Below, in pieces: positions 1 through 12,179 of a stretch of DNA of 64,000 nucleotides (its first letter is position 1; the number at the start of each line of letters is the position of its first letter). Both the position numbers and the translations under genes were made by a program. The stretch is from positions 170,264-234,263 of the forward strand of contig MNCI01035832.1 of the NCBI GenBank assembly GCA_015680685.1. The letters run 5' to 3'. Below the pieces are notes generated by a model, which did no database searches, was not told where the DNA came from, and worked only from the letters and a program-made list of their open reading frames with translations. Origin of the DNA: Gnetum montanum. Taxonomy: Eukaryota; Streptophyta; Gnetopsida; Gnetales; Gnetaceae.

Positions 1-530
1 AAAGAAAGCTCTCAAAAAGACCACAAAAAAAACAAAAAACAAAAAAAAAGATCAAAGAGAAAAATGCCCAAAAAAGGTCTTCATGACCCCGTGGACATCA
101 TAGACCAAAGATCATTAGCTCTTCTCATACAAGCCCCAAGCAAGAAGATAATTGTCTTGGGAAAACACTCATGCCTCAAATGATCATGTTACACATCATC
201 ATGTGGCTTTGGCTATTTACAATGGACCCCCTTAAACGTAACACAAGGGTTTTGTTTCTCCAAAGAGTGCACCTTCAATGTCCTGGTTCTAAGTCTGCTG
301 AAAACCCGACTATTGACAAAGACCACTGACATGACTTGTTCACCTGAGAGCACTCCTTTTGCATAATTCTGGCAACACTTATAGCCCTGGATCATCCTTC
401 GATTTCCCTGATCACAATCAATTCCCTTCTTTCCCTAAACCACATTTTCCTCAACCCAATGTACTTTTGAACAAGGTGTGATGACATCCAGTCAGGGGCC
501 AACAAACAATGCTTGGTACTTGGTTGTTCA
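1..530. other. Non-coding stretch, no gene seen
   Basis: The stretch opens with an A-rich run. Only short, unsupported reading frames are present. It may be the outer part of the LTR-like region that follows, but I see no boundary motif that shows this. Confidence 0.5.
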
Positions 531-609
531 TGGTGTTTTGTACTTCTTTGTTGATGCCTCTTGGGTAGATTCCTCCAGACGTCAACAAAGAGGAGCCAAT
601 GAAACACCA
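531..609 (+). repeat. Conserved imperfect hairpin of Tat-type LTRs, copy 1
   Basis: The left arm begins TGGTGTTTTGTACTTCTTTG and the right arm ends GGAGCCAATGAAACACCA. The arms pair imperfectly around a loop of about 30 bases. The same arrangement occurs on the opposite strand near 7820, 33142, 58722 and 61757, always upstream (in LTR orientation) of palindrome-rich or repeat-rich DNA. It is probably a structural or regulatory module of the U3 region. Confidence 0.65.
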
Positions 610-1453
610 CAAAATTTCAGCCTAACACTGTGAAATAGAAATGACTCAAGCAACCAAGACTTGGCTAAGGTCAAAAATAGTCTTAATTTAAATGGGCAAG
701 GCCCCCTTGAGGCCCACTCATGGCTCCTCCAAGTTTCAACATCCAAAATCCAAGATCTCAAGTCGAAATCGCACAAATCTTGCTACTCACGCTGACGTCA
801 CGCAAAAGTCACACTGGCAGTGTGAGTCCAGCATGAGTCTAGCATAAGTGCCACAAAACAGCCCCAAAACAAAGTCAAAATAGCCTGATTTTGAAGGTAC
901 AAGTCATCCTAAAGGTCCACTAATGGTTACCCCAGGTTCCCAGCCCTCAGAATCCTAATTTTTGGCTCGAAAATACATTGTTTCCATTGCTTAGGCCCAA
1001 GTCATGCCCAGGTCATGTTGGGATCATGCTAGAGCGTGAGCCCAACGTGACCAAATAGAAACTGGTCCAAACAAGCAGTTCCAAGCATAATTTCAGCATC
1101 AACTTAGCTCCTAAGGATAGGCAATAGTTCTACTTGTTAACAGGCATCAAAAATCAAAGTTCGGGTGTGAAACATGGCATTTTGGCTTGGTTATGCCTAG
1201 CTCACGCCCAGCTCATGCCCAACTCACATCCAAGTCGCACTAGAGTCACGCTGATAGCGTGAGCCCAGCGTGAGTTACCAAGATGGCTCAAATCAAGTAT
1301 AAAAAGGCTCAAAATCAGCTTATAGGTGGCCCCCAAGGGCAGGCAGTAGTTACACTTGAAGGAAAGGCCTCAAAAATCAGGATTCAGTGCAAAATGAACC
1401 ATTCTAACTAGCTCACGCCTAGCTCAAGTGCAGCTCACGTCTAGCTCATGCTA

Positions 1454-1560
1454 AGTACTATTCATCAACGTGAGCACTATTCATCAACATGAGCACTATT
1501 CACCAATGTGAACACTATTCACCAGCATGAGTACTATTCATTAGCATGAGCACTATTCAC
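1454..1560 (+). repeat. 19-bp tandem repeat, about 5.6 units
   Basis: The unit is close to AGCACTATTCACCAACATG. Five full units start at 1454, 1473, 1492, 1511 and 1530, with a partial sixth from 1549. Units differ mainly by C/T and A/G changes. Confidence 0.9.
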
Positions 1561-1955
1561 ACCTAGAAAAAATCACTCCAAATGCATGTTGAGGACATGC
1601 CAGGACCAAATCAACTCACGCTAGGAGTCCTAGTGAAGAAGAGATGCCTCAAACAGCCACCGAACTACTCAAATCGACATCCTGAAGTCAGTTCAAAGGA
1701 TCATGAAGTTTCAAGCGAGCCGGAGTTAATCCCTCTTGAAATTCATTGTAAATTTTCATTGTAAGCCTCATCATCTGTGAGCTTGTCAAGCTCTTACGCT
1801 ACTTCCATGGGCATAAGCCAACTTGCATTGTAAGATACAGTGTATCCGGTCCAAAACATAGTCTGCCCATGTACACCTGTCACGAAATCCATTTTTCTCT
1901 CATCTCACAGCCATTGACCTCATTCGCAAATCCTACTTCCGAGCCTAGAAAAATG

Positions 1956-1963
1956 TATAAATA
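1956..1963 (+). promoter_or_regulatory. TATA box of the plus-strand LTR-like region
   Basis: TATAAATA followed by CCC, the same core that sits in the other LTR-like regions here. It lies downstream of the repeat-rich part, as expected for the end of U3. Confidence 0.5.
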
Positions 1964-2139
1964 CCCTGTTCATGGACATAAACGGGGTGGGAAAAAAATT
2001 TGGTGAAGAAAAGTAAGCAATCCTGAGCTCAGACGCATGTGATTCCCAGTGCCTATAAACATTTCACATCAGAGCTTAACGTTCGACTTGCAATGTAACT
2101 ACGTTTTGACTGGTGCACATCTTGTTTATTAATACAACC

Positions 2140-2325
2140 TTGTTCATTATTTGCCATCCATTGTGCTATTCTAATTTATTGTTTGCATTGTTTCATTTCA
2201 TTGCATGTTCCTACATACATTTTGTTTATGTTTACATTCCATTATGTTTCGTTACATTTCATTACATCTTATTACATTTTGTTATGTTACTTTGCATTCC
2301 ATTATTTTCCTTGTTTTACGTTTGT
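2140..2325 (+). repeat. Degenerate CATTACATTT-type minisatellite
   Basis: Imperfect repetition of words such as CATTACATTT and CATTCCATTA with a period of about 10-11 bp. A hydrophobic 130-codon open frame across it is a by-product of this composition. Confidence 0.6.
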
Positions 2326-2519
2326 GACGATAACCCCAATGCAGGCAATAGCGTACGCTCAAGGAAGTCCTTAGTTCATCTGCGTGCAGACCATCCAAGG
2401 CACTCTACCTTTGTTTTTCTAGCTTGCCCTCATGCAAAGGCAGGGTCATCTGTATCTCTCCGAAGATCTTTCGACATTTGTTTTCCTCCAGCCTTATGCC
2501 AATGATTTCAAATAATACA

Positions 2520-3480
2520 CTATGCTTACCAAGTTTGCCATTGTGATGTATCGTGTGATGCAGGGCTACAACAAGGCCATGGTGTACCATGCGGTGTAGC
2601 ACTATAATGAGGTTTTGGTGTATTATGCAATGTAGCTATGCCTCTCTATCAATGTGGTGTGCTCTAGGTCTTGTTTGCCCATAGAGCTAAGTGCCAAGAT
2701 GCCAAAATGCCAAATGCTAAATGAAAGTGCCAACTGCCAACCCCCAAAACGTTGGGGGTCCAGGGGTATTTATAGGGCTAGGGTTAGCCAAAAATGCAAA
2801 TCAAGTGCCATGTGGTAGTGTGGTAGGCGGGATTACAAGGAAAATTCAAAAAAATTTCTAATTCTAGAGGTGACTAGAAAAAGTTTAAAAATTTTTCCAA
2901 CTCTAGTTGTTATGCTCGCTACGCTCTAAAGCATAGTCCTAACAATTAGAAATTTTTTTCCAAAACTAGTGTTTCATGCTAGGTGCACTAGCTTTTCTCT
3001 AGAGAATAGCCCAACAATTAGGCAAACTTGGCAAAAACTAAAGTCCAATGCTGCTACACTCATGAGCATAGCATGAGGGGATAGGGCATAGCATGGACAC
3101 TTAGAAAAATTTGCTAAAAATTGTAGTCCTTGTTCTTGCCACGCCAGCTATGCTCTAGAGCATAGTAGGAAGGGTAGCCTAAGGAGTTAGCAAAGCTAGC
3201 AAACTATTTCTTCCATTTTGAGCTAGCTTGACACTCATACAAACTAGCCATTGAAGTGCTGCTATGCTTGCTATGCTCAACAACATAGTAGGAGGAATGG
3301 GAGTGTAGCACAACACTTAAAGAAATTTTTGCTACCGTTGTTGACACAAAAAAAATTTCAAACCTAGTTTTTTGCTGCATGCTACACTAGCTATGCTCTA
3401 GAGCATAGCCCCAGTAGTGGGACCATGGGCTAAACACTTAGAAAAAAATTTCCTCATCCTAACACTTAGGCAAATTTGCA
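2520..3480 (-). mobile_element. LTR-like region, minus orientation, with 20-bp palindromes
   Basis: The region holds a minus-strand TATA box (CTATAAATA, 2767-2775). On its U3 side is a series of near-perfect palindromes spaced roughly 100-120 bp apart, including a perfect 20-mer at 3390-3409 (GCTATGCTCTAGAGCATAGC) and a 19/20 version at 3147-3165. The layout matches the Tat-type LTRs near 31.4 and 60.1 kb. Boundaries are approximate and no target duplication was found. Confidence 0.5.
2767..2775 (-). promoter_or_regulatory. TATA box (CTATAAATA) on the minus strand
   Basis: It reads CCCTATAAATACCCC on the minus strand. The same context occurs at 31910-31918 and 60658-60666. Confidence 0.55.
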
Positions 3481-4610
3481 ATCAAGGTGTTGTGGCTTGA
3501 AATTGGTGGTGTTTCACCATGTATTCCATTTCTCAAATCTAGGCTTGTATATTCATTATTTCAAGATTTTGTAAAACTCCCATCATAGATCTAGGTTTTC
3601 TATTCATTTTCTATGTTACATGGGATTTTTGTTTTGGTTACATTGAAGTTTAAATGCTTTTTCCATGACTTCCATGGTTTTTTTGCTTTTCCTTGCCAAA
3701 AACACAATGTTAATTTTGAAATTATTTCTAAGAAAATGGCTAGGTTTTCTAATTTTATAAGGTAATGAAATTATTTTCAACTATTATTTGGCTAGCTATA
3801 TTTTTAAACCACTTGATATTTCCTTATGGATAATTTTCTATGCTTGTTTCCGTCAGGTTGTGTCAAGAGGGTTTTCTATTTTTTGACCAATTTTGGCCTA
3901 AGTTGTATTTTTTTGTAATACATGGCTATAAAATTCCAAGTTTAATGGTATGGATTCTTATTTTATGAATTGAGGATTCCAATGAATTTTAAACCATCAA
4001 ATTTGGACAAATAGTTTGATTTTTATGGTTGTTTTCATGAACTTCTGCGAAAATGGGTTTTTGGTATGATGACCATGATCAAGTCACTTGTGTAATGTTT
4101 TTTAAAATATGGTTAAAAATTTTTATAATTTATTAATATGAGGTTGTACATAAATTTTTTACAATTCTAAATGCTATGGAATCATCAAAGATGAATAAGT
4201 GGTTAATTTTCTATGGATGTTTCCATATAGTCACATGAAATTGTGGTTTTATTATTGTTACACATTTACCCTTGTGGAGATGGACAACATTGAGACTTTG
4301 AGAAATTTTTTCTATCAAAGTCCCATAAGCCTGGGGATTTTTTGGGATGTTGGGAAGGGGCTATAAGTGGTTTGGTAATTAAATTTTTTTTGATATTTTT
4401 CATAAGTGACTTCCTATGGTCGTTCTGGTGTGAAGTGTAGATTTTGGGTTGTAGACTTGGATTATGGTTTGAATGTTTTGAAAGTGTTTTTTTCTATGTT
4501 GTGTGGCTAAAAATGTTACATTTTTATTATTTTGATATTTTTTTCTTTTAATTTTTAATTTTAGTTTTTTGGTTTACATGCTTATAACGGTTGTATGTTG
4601 GATGTTATAG
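3481..4610. other. AT-rich stretch without a recognisable gene
   Basis: No supported coding frame. The end of the stretch (about 4560-4610) is T-rich and finishes in ...GTTATAG. This fits an intron acceptor of the gene relic that follows, so part of the stretch may be intron. No first exon like that of copy 3 was found here. Confidence 0.45.
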
Positions 4611-6160
4611 GGCCTTCTTGAAGCAAATCTTGGTTGTTATAGTGGTGGTGGGGCTCCTCCACCACATCCATCTCCCAAGACCTAATAGTATAATTTCTAA
4701 TATGAAGTGGAGATGCCATGGAATATGGTTTAGGCCAAGGCTAGAGGAATTTCTTACCTACGTACTCCAAAAGTTCAATGTGATGGTTTGGTCATACTTG
4801 GCCTTTGAGGCGGCAATAGCGATAGTGGAAACCTTTTTGTCTTGTTTCTCTAGCCTAATCATCAAGTTCTTGATTGATGAACCTAATGTTCATATGGAAG
4901 GAGAGTATAATGATGACCAACTACTTTGGGCACTCACAAATTATCTAAAATTTGGGAGATGTCGGAGTTCAGCTAGTACAATATGGACAGTGCTTTGATT
5001 GTTTGCCACCATGTCCATACATTGTTCCAAAACACTCTAGGCATCATCTACCACATAGAGGTGTAAGTATAATTATATTATTTGGTTTATGGTTATTTTT
5101 ATTTCATTGTGTGCTTAAGTAATGAATTTATCTCATTGGTTCACTTGCCTAAAGATTTAGGATGGATGAATGAGGCTTAATCAAAGGTGACAACCTCCTA
5201 CTCCTAGCCCACACAGCTTTGGAGGTGTTTATCAAAAGTCTAAATATGAGGCTTGTAGTAATGGAGAAATTGGAGGTTGACTTTGAAGAAAGAATTAGAT
5301 GTTATGCTAAGGATTATAAGAGATGTCTAGTGAATCAGATGATAGATAGTTGGTGGGCAAATGCATCTCTCGATGACATAGAAGTACATCCATCTCCCAT
5401 AGCTACTACGATGCTTGCATCATATAGGTGAAGTGAGTGTTTTTATTTATTAATTTTGAGTTATTTCTATGCTAATGTTTTTTTAAGTTATGTTGTTATT
5501 AAGTTATTTTGGTTTTTTTTGTTTAAGTAGTTGCATTGGTTTCATTTTAATTTAGCTATTCTTGTTGTATTTTGTTTTACATGGTGCACCTATGCTAAGG
5601 CTAATAGGTTATCTTTCATTATGTTGCATAGGTTACTCCATCAATTCAAGTTAGAGTTATCACTTTAGGTCATACAAAGGAGACCTTGATCCTCAAGTTC
5701 AGTGAGGTGGAAGCTATGCAAAGATGGTTGTCTAAATAGCCATCCAATGCTATCCACACAAGGATCATTCATGTAACTATGCTTACATTTTCATGGCCCC
5801 AAACCCAATCATTTCCACTGCATAGATGTTGAACATCATTGATTCCTTTAGCTAAGGAGTCAAGAAGTTCATCACTCATGTTCATAATGTGACTATTATC
5901 TTGGATATTAATGCATTCATCTTCAGTGACCTCTTTGATGCCCCAAATGATGATATGCTAGTTGTCACCAAAGCTGGGAGGGAGGTGGAGCATCAGAAGG
6001 AAGTGGAGAAGTTGCAATGTCAAGAAGAGAAAATATTGAAAGATTATGAGGATGAGGCATTAAAACACTAGGAAAATGAAGGTTTTCCCCCCTCCCTCAT
6101 TGATAACTTTGATTCCTTGTTTGAGGATGAACAATTGGGTGAACTTCCTACCATCTCATA
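4611..6160 (+). pseudogene. FCP1/NIF-like HAD-domain gene relic, copy 1
   Basis: Three exon-like blocks are delimited by homology to the minus-strand copy at 28.1-31.0 kb. Block A is 4611-5062 (acceptor TTATAG, donor GT|GTAAGT), block B is 5161-5427 and block C runs from 5632 to about 6160. Block A reads KQILVVIVVVGLL and then WFRPRLEEFLTYVL and FNVMVWSY. This resembles the FCP1/NIF family, where a D-x-D strand is followed by an RP..EFL...F.V.VWS segment. The position of the catalytic Asp is Val here. Block B shares the ...YKRC...SWW pattern with copy 2, and block C shares LILKFSEV and LNIIDSF. Damage includes a frameshift near 4950, an in-frame TAG at 4974-4976 and more stops in block C. The family assignment is inferred; homology to copy 2 is seen directly. 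Confidence 0.6.
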
Positions 6161-6329
6161 AGAGGGTCCACTAGGTACTTACAATTTTTGACTTTATGCA
6201 TTGTTATTATTTTTTTTTTGGTTCACATTTGACCTTGGTCATAGTTGTTGATTATTTATTATACTTGTTGTACCTTCAAAGCCTTAGGCCAAAGCTTCCA
6301 CTTCCACCTTCTACATGCAACCTATAGTG
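6161..6329. other. Spacer between the gene relic and the Tat LTR
   Basis: AT-rich, with a run of T around 6210. I see no feature in it. Confidence 0.4.
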
Positions 6330-8473
6330 ACTAAAAAATTTGGTCTCTAGAAAACCAAAAATCCTAGTGTAATAGCTTTAATCTTGAATCTTCAGGGCCT
6401 TCAAAAAATGGAATTCAAGGTGCCCTAGATGGTTTGGAAAATTACCTAGGGACTTAGAGAATGCAAAAATAATAATGAAAAAATAAAAATTCAAATTTAA
6501 ATAACCAATAGCAAATACAAATTGCACACAAAACTGAAATCTTAAAACTTTAGTTAAAAAATAAAGAATGGGTTCAAGGAATGTGTAAAATAATTTTCCA
6601 TGGAAGAGCAAATGGGGTTCACTTTGAAAAGGGTTTAGGATCTATTGAAGTCAAATATAAGCAACTCCATGCTTCAAATGTCCTGCCACTTTCGATGTTG
6701 TCGAACCTCCTCTACTACTACTCTAGATTTGCAATGTTGGCTACTACTAGGGGGTTGAGAAGTGTGAAGGATTTGGGCTACCAAAATGCACTATGATGGG
6801 AGTTAGGATCCCAAGAGTGTATTGTAGAAGCCAAAAGCTCATAAATATTAGGGGCGTAATGGGCGTTACAGGGCTATAGGGGGGTTCCACACTAAGGGGA
6901 TCTAAGAAGCTATGTTTTTGCAAGTGTGTAAGAGCTCTCAAGTGCTACAAATGCCAAAGCATGTGAATTCCAGAAAGTGTGGGACCTAAAATGGTGTTCG
7001 GGTTTAGATTTTATAAGTTTTGAGTCATGAATCAGGCTGTAATTTGGTAGAAAAATTTCTACAAATATCTCCCACATGAAAGTGATATGGGTGTCCAATT
7101 TGGGGGTCATGGTTACTATGCATGAAAAGTGCCATACCCCCATGGCCATTCTATTTCCTATAAATAGTAATGAGGGCACACCATCCACACTATCTTTTTT
7201 CTTCCATCCTAGACCTTTTGTCATCCTTGATGGAGTGCATGGTGAACATTAAAGTTAATGGAGTGTTGAAATCTTATCCATGTTGCTTCTATGTTGGGGG
7301 GAAGGTGTGTCAATGCTTTTGGGGNAGGGAGGGGGGTGGGGAGGGGGGGAAAGAGGGGAGGGAAAGATCAATATTGGAGGAATGAAACATCATCATTAGG
7401 GAAGAAGGTTATACCCCTTCATGCTAAGTATTGGTGATCCCACATTCCTCCATGCTAGTGTTAGGTGAGATCTACCCCTATACACCTCTCTACACTAGGG
7501 ATAGGTGAACTACACCCTCCATTCATGCATTTCCAACAAAGAAAGTGTTATACCCCCCATAAAACCCATCAAATTATCATTTTTGGCATCCCAAAAGACA
7601 TTTTAGACTCCCCAAGATCAAATATAGATAGTGCCTAACTTTAGTCACTTGGGTAATAAGGCTTTGACTACTTATGAGACATTTTTAACCTCAAAAGTAT
7701 GAGATATGTGAGATTTCCTCTCATGGATTACAGTCTTCATTTTACAATGAAGTTTTGCCTCAAGTTTCATGGGGTAAAGGTTACATTATGAAAGATGGTA
7801 AAAACATGAAAATTTTCATGGTCTTTCAATGGTCCCTCTTTATTAGTGTCTAGAGGAGTGACCCAAGAGGCATTGACAAAGAATACAAAATATTACAACA
7901 TGTCCACCATCAATGTTCCCTTTCTGCACTTGATCCAATTTTGTCTAACCATGACAAAGAGTGTTCATGATGGTGTATTAAGGTTATGATGAGGAAATGT
8001 CAATGAAGTCATAGGGAAATAGTCATGATGACTACTAATGCATTCCAAGTATTGACATCATGGTTGTAGCATGGCACTAACATGTAGGTTAGGTAATTAA
8101 GGTTATGTACTTTATGTTTAGAAATGTGGTTGACTTGGTAAATGCATTTGAGGAACTAATACTTTACTCCAAGGTTTCTTTGACCATTATGCTTCTCCCT
8201 TATGTTTGAAGCCATTGGCCTTTACTGGCCATCCAACTTAGTAATCTACAACCCCCCATTTTTTTGTGGGGTAAAACCTTCATTAGGTTTCTTTGCTAAT
8301 GCCCGATAGATATGGTTTTCTCACTAAATGAGTTATGTTACACCCATTAGAATTTTGGGTTATTCTATCAAATAAGATATGTATGCTCAATGGATGTAAT
8401 GATTTTCCACTGAATTAGATGTGTTACATTCAAGTGGACTTGGAACTGGAGCATGACAGTAAGATGCCATATG
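6330..8473 (-). mobile_element. Tat-type 3' LTR and flank, minus orientation, cut by a copia insertion
   Basis: The region is similar to the stretches at 49.55-51.06 kb and 58.6-59.36 kb, and in reverse orientation to 22.25-23.66 kb. It contains the conserved hairpin (7820-7897), a repeat-rich part (about 7380-7540, words such as CACTAGGGATAGGTG) and a G-rich run with a single N at 7325. It continues beyond the copia element at 14878. This is shown by the uninterrupted homologue around 59356, which reads straight across the insertion point. The exact LTR ends are not resolved. Confidence 0.65.
7820..7897 (-). repeat. Conserved imperfect hairpin, copy 2
   Basis: The arms GGTCTTTCAATGGTCCCTCT and GACAAAGAATACAAAATATT are the decayed counterpart of the hairpins at 531, 33142, 58722 and 61757. 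Confidence 0.6.
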
Positions 8474-9504
8474 TGTGGATTGTTGAACTTGGAAGTGAGG
8501 GGGTGGGGGGTGGGGTGATGAATAAGTTCCCTAAATTGAAATTCTTTAGAAAAATCACAAACACCAAATTTAACATGGTTCCCCAACTTGAGTAGTCCAC
8601 ACTTGGAGGGTATATTGTAAGCACACCTCTAGACTTTGTTGCTCTCAAATGTGGTTTAAAGGGTACCATACCTTGTATAAGATCGAAGCTTTGTTCCAGA
8701 GTGTTGTGACATTGCACCAACCACTCAACCCCACAAGGTCCTAACAAGCTTATAATGTGGTTTCTAGGCTTTCACAACCTTTACAATCTTGATATCCACT
8801 TTGGAGTGTTATGGTGCTACATAACCACTTAATCCTGTAGAATCCCGACAAGCTCAAGAAAGATGCCTTCCCATAAGAAGCACATAAACCCTATAGGATA
8901 GCAAGGAAGAACAATAATTACAATGGATGAATGCAACATAGTTTGTTGATCCTTATACTTTGAGATACAACATACTTTACAATGGAAAAATTATAATACA
9001 ATGAAAAGTAACAATGATTGACAATTTATTACACAATGATAATACAAAGGCTTGCACTTTTTCCAATGAGAATGATGTCTTCTAATAGCAACAGCTAGCT
9101 AATAGTCATGGAAGATGTCTTCTTCATGGCTAAGATGTCTTTCTGTATTTTCCTTCATTCTAGGAAGACATCTTTCTGAAGCTAGCCTACATTCTATGAA
9201 GATGTCTTTGTCTAGGAAAAGACATCTTTGCTTGATGAAAGACATATGTTGTTTCCTAAAGATGTATTTTCCTATGCATCCTTCAATTCTATGAAGATTT
9301 CTATTATTTCTTAGAGACATATTTCTTCAACCTTCCTTTGCACTTTGAATTCTTTGTTCCTTGTCCATAACCTTGATCGTCTACAAGCCTTGTTGTCACA
9401 ATCCAAGTTCCTTTCCTCCAAGAATAATAATCGCACACACACACACATACAAATAACCTTGTCTACTATTTTTCTTAATATTTTGACATACCAAAATGAC
9501 CACA
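8474..9504 (-). repeat. 3' LTR of the copia element
   Basis: On the minus strand it starts TGTGGTCATTTTGGTATGTC (a decayed TGTTGACC... start, compare 49270) and ends ...CAATCCACA. It carries many AAGATGTCTT / AAGACATCTT words (about 9070-9320) and a (CA)7 run at 9434-9447. Confidence 0.8.
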
Positions 9505-9518
9505 ATCTCTGCCTATTT
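9505..9518 (-). promoter_or_regulatory. Polypurine-tract-like end of the internal region
   Basis: The minus strand reads AAATAGGCAGAGAT directly before the LTR start TGTGG. This resembles the GGGGGAGATTGTT junction common in plant copia elements. A second purine run, AAAAGGGGGAGAAG, lies about 80 bases upstream (around 9585-9598). Confidence 0.5.
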
Positions 9519-10209
9519 GGTAATGTCCAAAACTTAAGAAAATGGATTAGTCTTGTCCCAATACATAATAACACATAAGCTACTTCTCCCCCTTTTCGTA
9601 CATAACCAAAAAGGATAAGGCATATAAATTCCTATGACAATGAGGGATTAGAATAAGCATGGAAGTTTGATAGTACAGGAAGCGATGCAAATGCAAAAAT
9701 GAGCAAAGGTATACCAAATAGAGAGAACATGGGAAAAAATCATCTATCTATAACTCATGCCTGAATTGTTACATACCAAACTATCCATAATCGCATTAGA
9801 TTATAATTGGTTGCAATGGTCATATCACATTAGTCACATATGTGCAAAATCCCAAAATCACATATGTGAGAACCAAAAAATGTCTTCTCCTTTTTGAGCT
9901 TCAATAAAAAGAGATAAAGAAAAATCACCCAAGGTTTCAATCACTAACCTTAGTTGCATCCTCAAACTTTGAATCCTCTGTTGTTCATGATGAACGATAA
10001 GCCTCCTCCTCATTTTCATAACTGCTAGTGTTGGGATGGCTCAACCTTTATGTATCCTCATTAGAGGACTTAGCTTGCTACATGAGAACCTACCTAGGAT
10101 GAAGCTTTATTTGAAATTGAGAGGAAGTTGGTGGAGCTGATCAAGTTCGAGGCTACTACACTAGTACCCATTAGGACATGATCCCAAAGATGCTCCCCAT
10201 ATCTCATTA

Positions 10210-11556
10210 CTCAGAAGAGCTAGGAGCATCAACTAGAGGTGAAATTGAGTAAGTAGGAGGGACTAGATCATGGTGCTTTGGCTATTGCATGGGAGCATGA
10301 TGCTTCCCCTGGACACCAACTAGGAATGCCTCTAGCTTTAAATATAACTTCATCCCTGAGTCATATGTATGTGAGGTTCTAGCTACTAATAAATTCTGTG
10401 GTGGAATAGGAACATCCTCCTCACTATCAGAGATAGGAGGAGTATTAAGCTCCTCAAACACCTATCCATAAAATGAAGGTGAAATCCCAACTACATCCAA
10501 CTTCTTACACAAGTAAGAGATTTTCCTCCAAAGCTTTTCAATGGATCATTCAAAGGGCTGAAGAAACTTCTTTAGAAATGAATTGATCTGAGCACTTGTG
10601 AATTTTGATCATCTTAACTATGGAGATGCTTCCTTCTTTTGTTTTAGAGGTCTAGTGCTAGGTCCTGCTTATACTACATGGAAAGTACTCCTCTTCTTAA
10701 CATACTCGCTAAGACTCCTCTTGCCTTTAATCAAAGGCAACTCTAGAATAGGTACACCCTTCTAATGAATCAATAGGTTGATGAGGTAGGGATGCCCAAG
10801 GATTCTATTCTTGACATAGAGATTCAAAATGTCTCAACAAAGTGTATGTACCAAATCCAATGGTAAAATTCTAAGAAGATAATAATGTACAAAATCTTAG
10901 GATGGTAATAGATAACTATAGCTACCTTCTTTCACCATGATGTTATACAAAATAATAAGTGACAAGGTGGAGCCATCATGAGTCATCTTGCTTCTCTCAA
11001 TATGACCCCTATCAAAAGACATATCTTTGCCAAATAAAACATCACATAACTCATCGTGTCCTATAGGCATTATACCATTTATGTAAATATCATGCATAGT
11101 ATCAATTGTTACCTAGAAGACATCAAGACTAGAGATACTCAGAATTGCATTTACAACTTGGGGAGAGACCTCAATAACAATTCCCCCAACCATTGATGTG
11201 AATGCCCCAACAACAACATCAGAAATAACAATATTATAATAAAATTATCTATTCAACACCTTAGGAACTAGAACATTCATAGTAATGAAGGTGTTCTAGT
11301 AATAAATCTTGAAATAGTCTAGTAGGGCTTGCTATCTATGAGTTGGAAAAGCAAGAGACTGTTTAGAAATGATGCTAGTGGTTCAACTTGCCTCAAACCC
11401 ATGTTGTGCACTTATGCTATGAAAATGGAGCATCTAGGAGGGTGGTGCACTACTAGAACTCCCTCTTGAATGCTTCTTAGATGATGACCTAGACGTTCCT
11501 ATCTTCTTGTGGACCATCTTTGATAAAATTTTTGCAAATGGTGGAGTCCTTGTCAT
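10210..11556 (-). pseudogene. Decayed non-pol second ORF of the copia element (plant-transposon-protein-like)
   Basis: One minus-strand frame, starting at an ATG near 11556, can be followed for about 450 codons with scattered stops and no frameshift. It opens with a basic, Ser-rich segment (RSSSKKHSRGSSSSA). A middle part follows with VSPQVVNAILSISSLDV, STLSLIILYNIMV and NRILGHPYLINLLIH, and then an acidic/Pro segment (SDSEEDVPIPPQN). It has no RT, integrase or protease motif. The middle part resembles in outline the plant-specific putative transposon protein domain found in many plant retroelements, but that match is from memory and weak. Its place between gag and the 3' LTR suggests a captured or element-specific accessory protein. 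Confidence 0.5.
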
Positions 11557-12179
11557 CTCTATGGGGTATATTTGAAGGAATACAATAACAAATGGGGGTT
11601 TTGTCTCTTATAACAGTAGAAAATTGAGGGCTTTGAAAAAAAAAGAAGATGTCTTTTACAAAAGGAAGACATCTTTCCTACATTTGAAATTCATAGTAGG
11701 TGTCTTTCTCACAAAGTAGACATCTTGCCCATGGCATACAAAAAACTCTAGAGACATCATTTTTTGCCTGAAGACATCTCTTGTCAAAATCAAGATGGAT
11801 TTTGGAAAAGGCTACCAATGGACTATAGTCTTAATGAAATTTTAAACACAAAAGAAAACTTACCTCTACTTACCTATTATACTATCAAAAAGTGAAGGAA
11901 TTTAGAGAGCTAGAGAATGAGTTTCCTCTTTTGAGGATTCTCCTCTTAACCAAACTTCTCCAGTGTCCAAAGTGTGACTTCCTCTTATGAATTTGTTCAT
12001 GAGGATATTATAATTTCTCTATCCCTATTGTTTAATTCTCCATTTTTTTCTTGGTGATTTGGTCTTTTTAGTTGACATTTGATCTCCCCTATGATCTTGC
12101 ACAACATCTTTTCTCGATGAACTTTGATAAGACCAAAGAGTCATGTGATATAACAAATTACTTACATGATAATATTTAA

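Larger units (their letters stand above)
610..2100 (+). mobile_element. LTR-like region, plus orientation (boundaries unknown)
   Basis: In order, the region holds the hairpin just upstream, many CACGCT / AGCGTGAG words (for example about 1240-1275), a 19-bp tandem repeat and a TATA box. This is the same order (hairpin, palindromic repeats, TATA) seen on the minus strand in the LTRs near 31.4-33.9 kb and 60.1-62.4 kb. No terminal TG/CA pair or target duplication was identified, so calling it an LTR is an inference from architecture. Confidence 0.45.

Noticed and set aside
2113-2505. 130-codon hydrophobic open frame
   Set aside because: It is produced by the T-rich CATTACATTT-type minisatellite, with no start context, homologue or domain.
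7321-7365. G-rich tract as a quadruplex or regulatory site
   Set aside because: It contains an N and looks like a low-quality homopolymer region; the sequence is not reliable enough.
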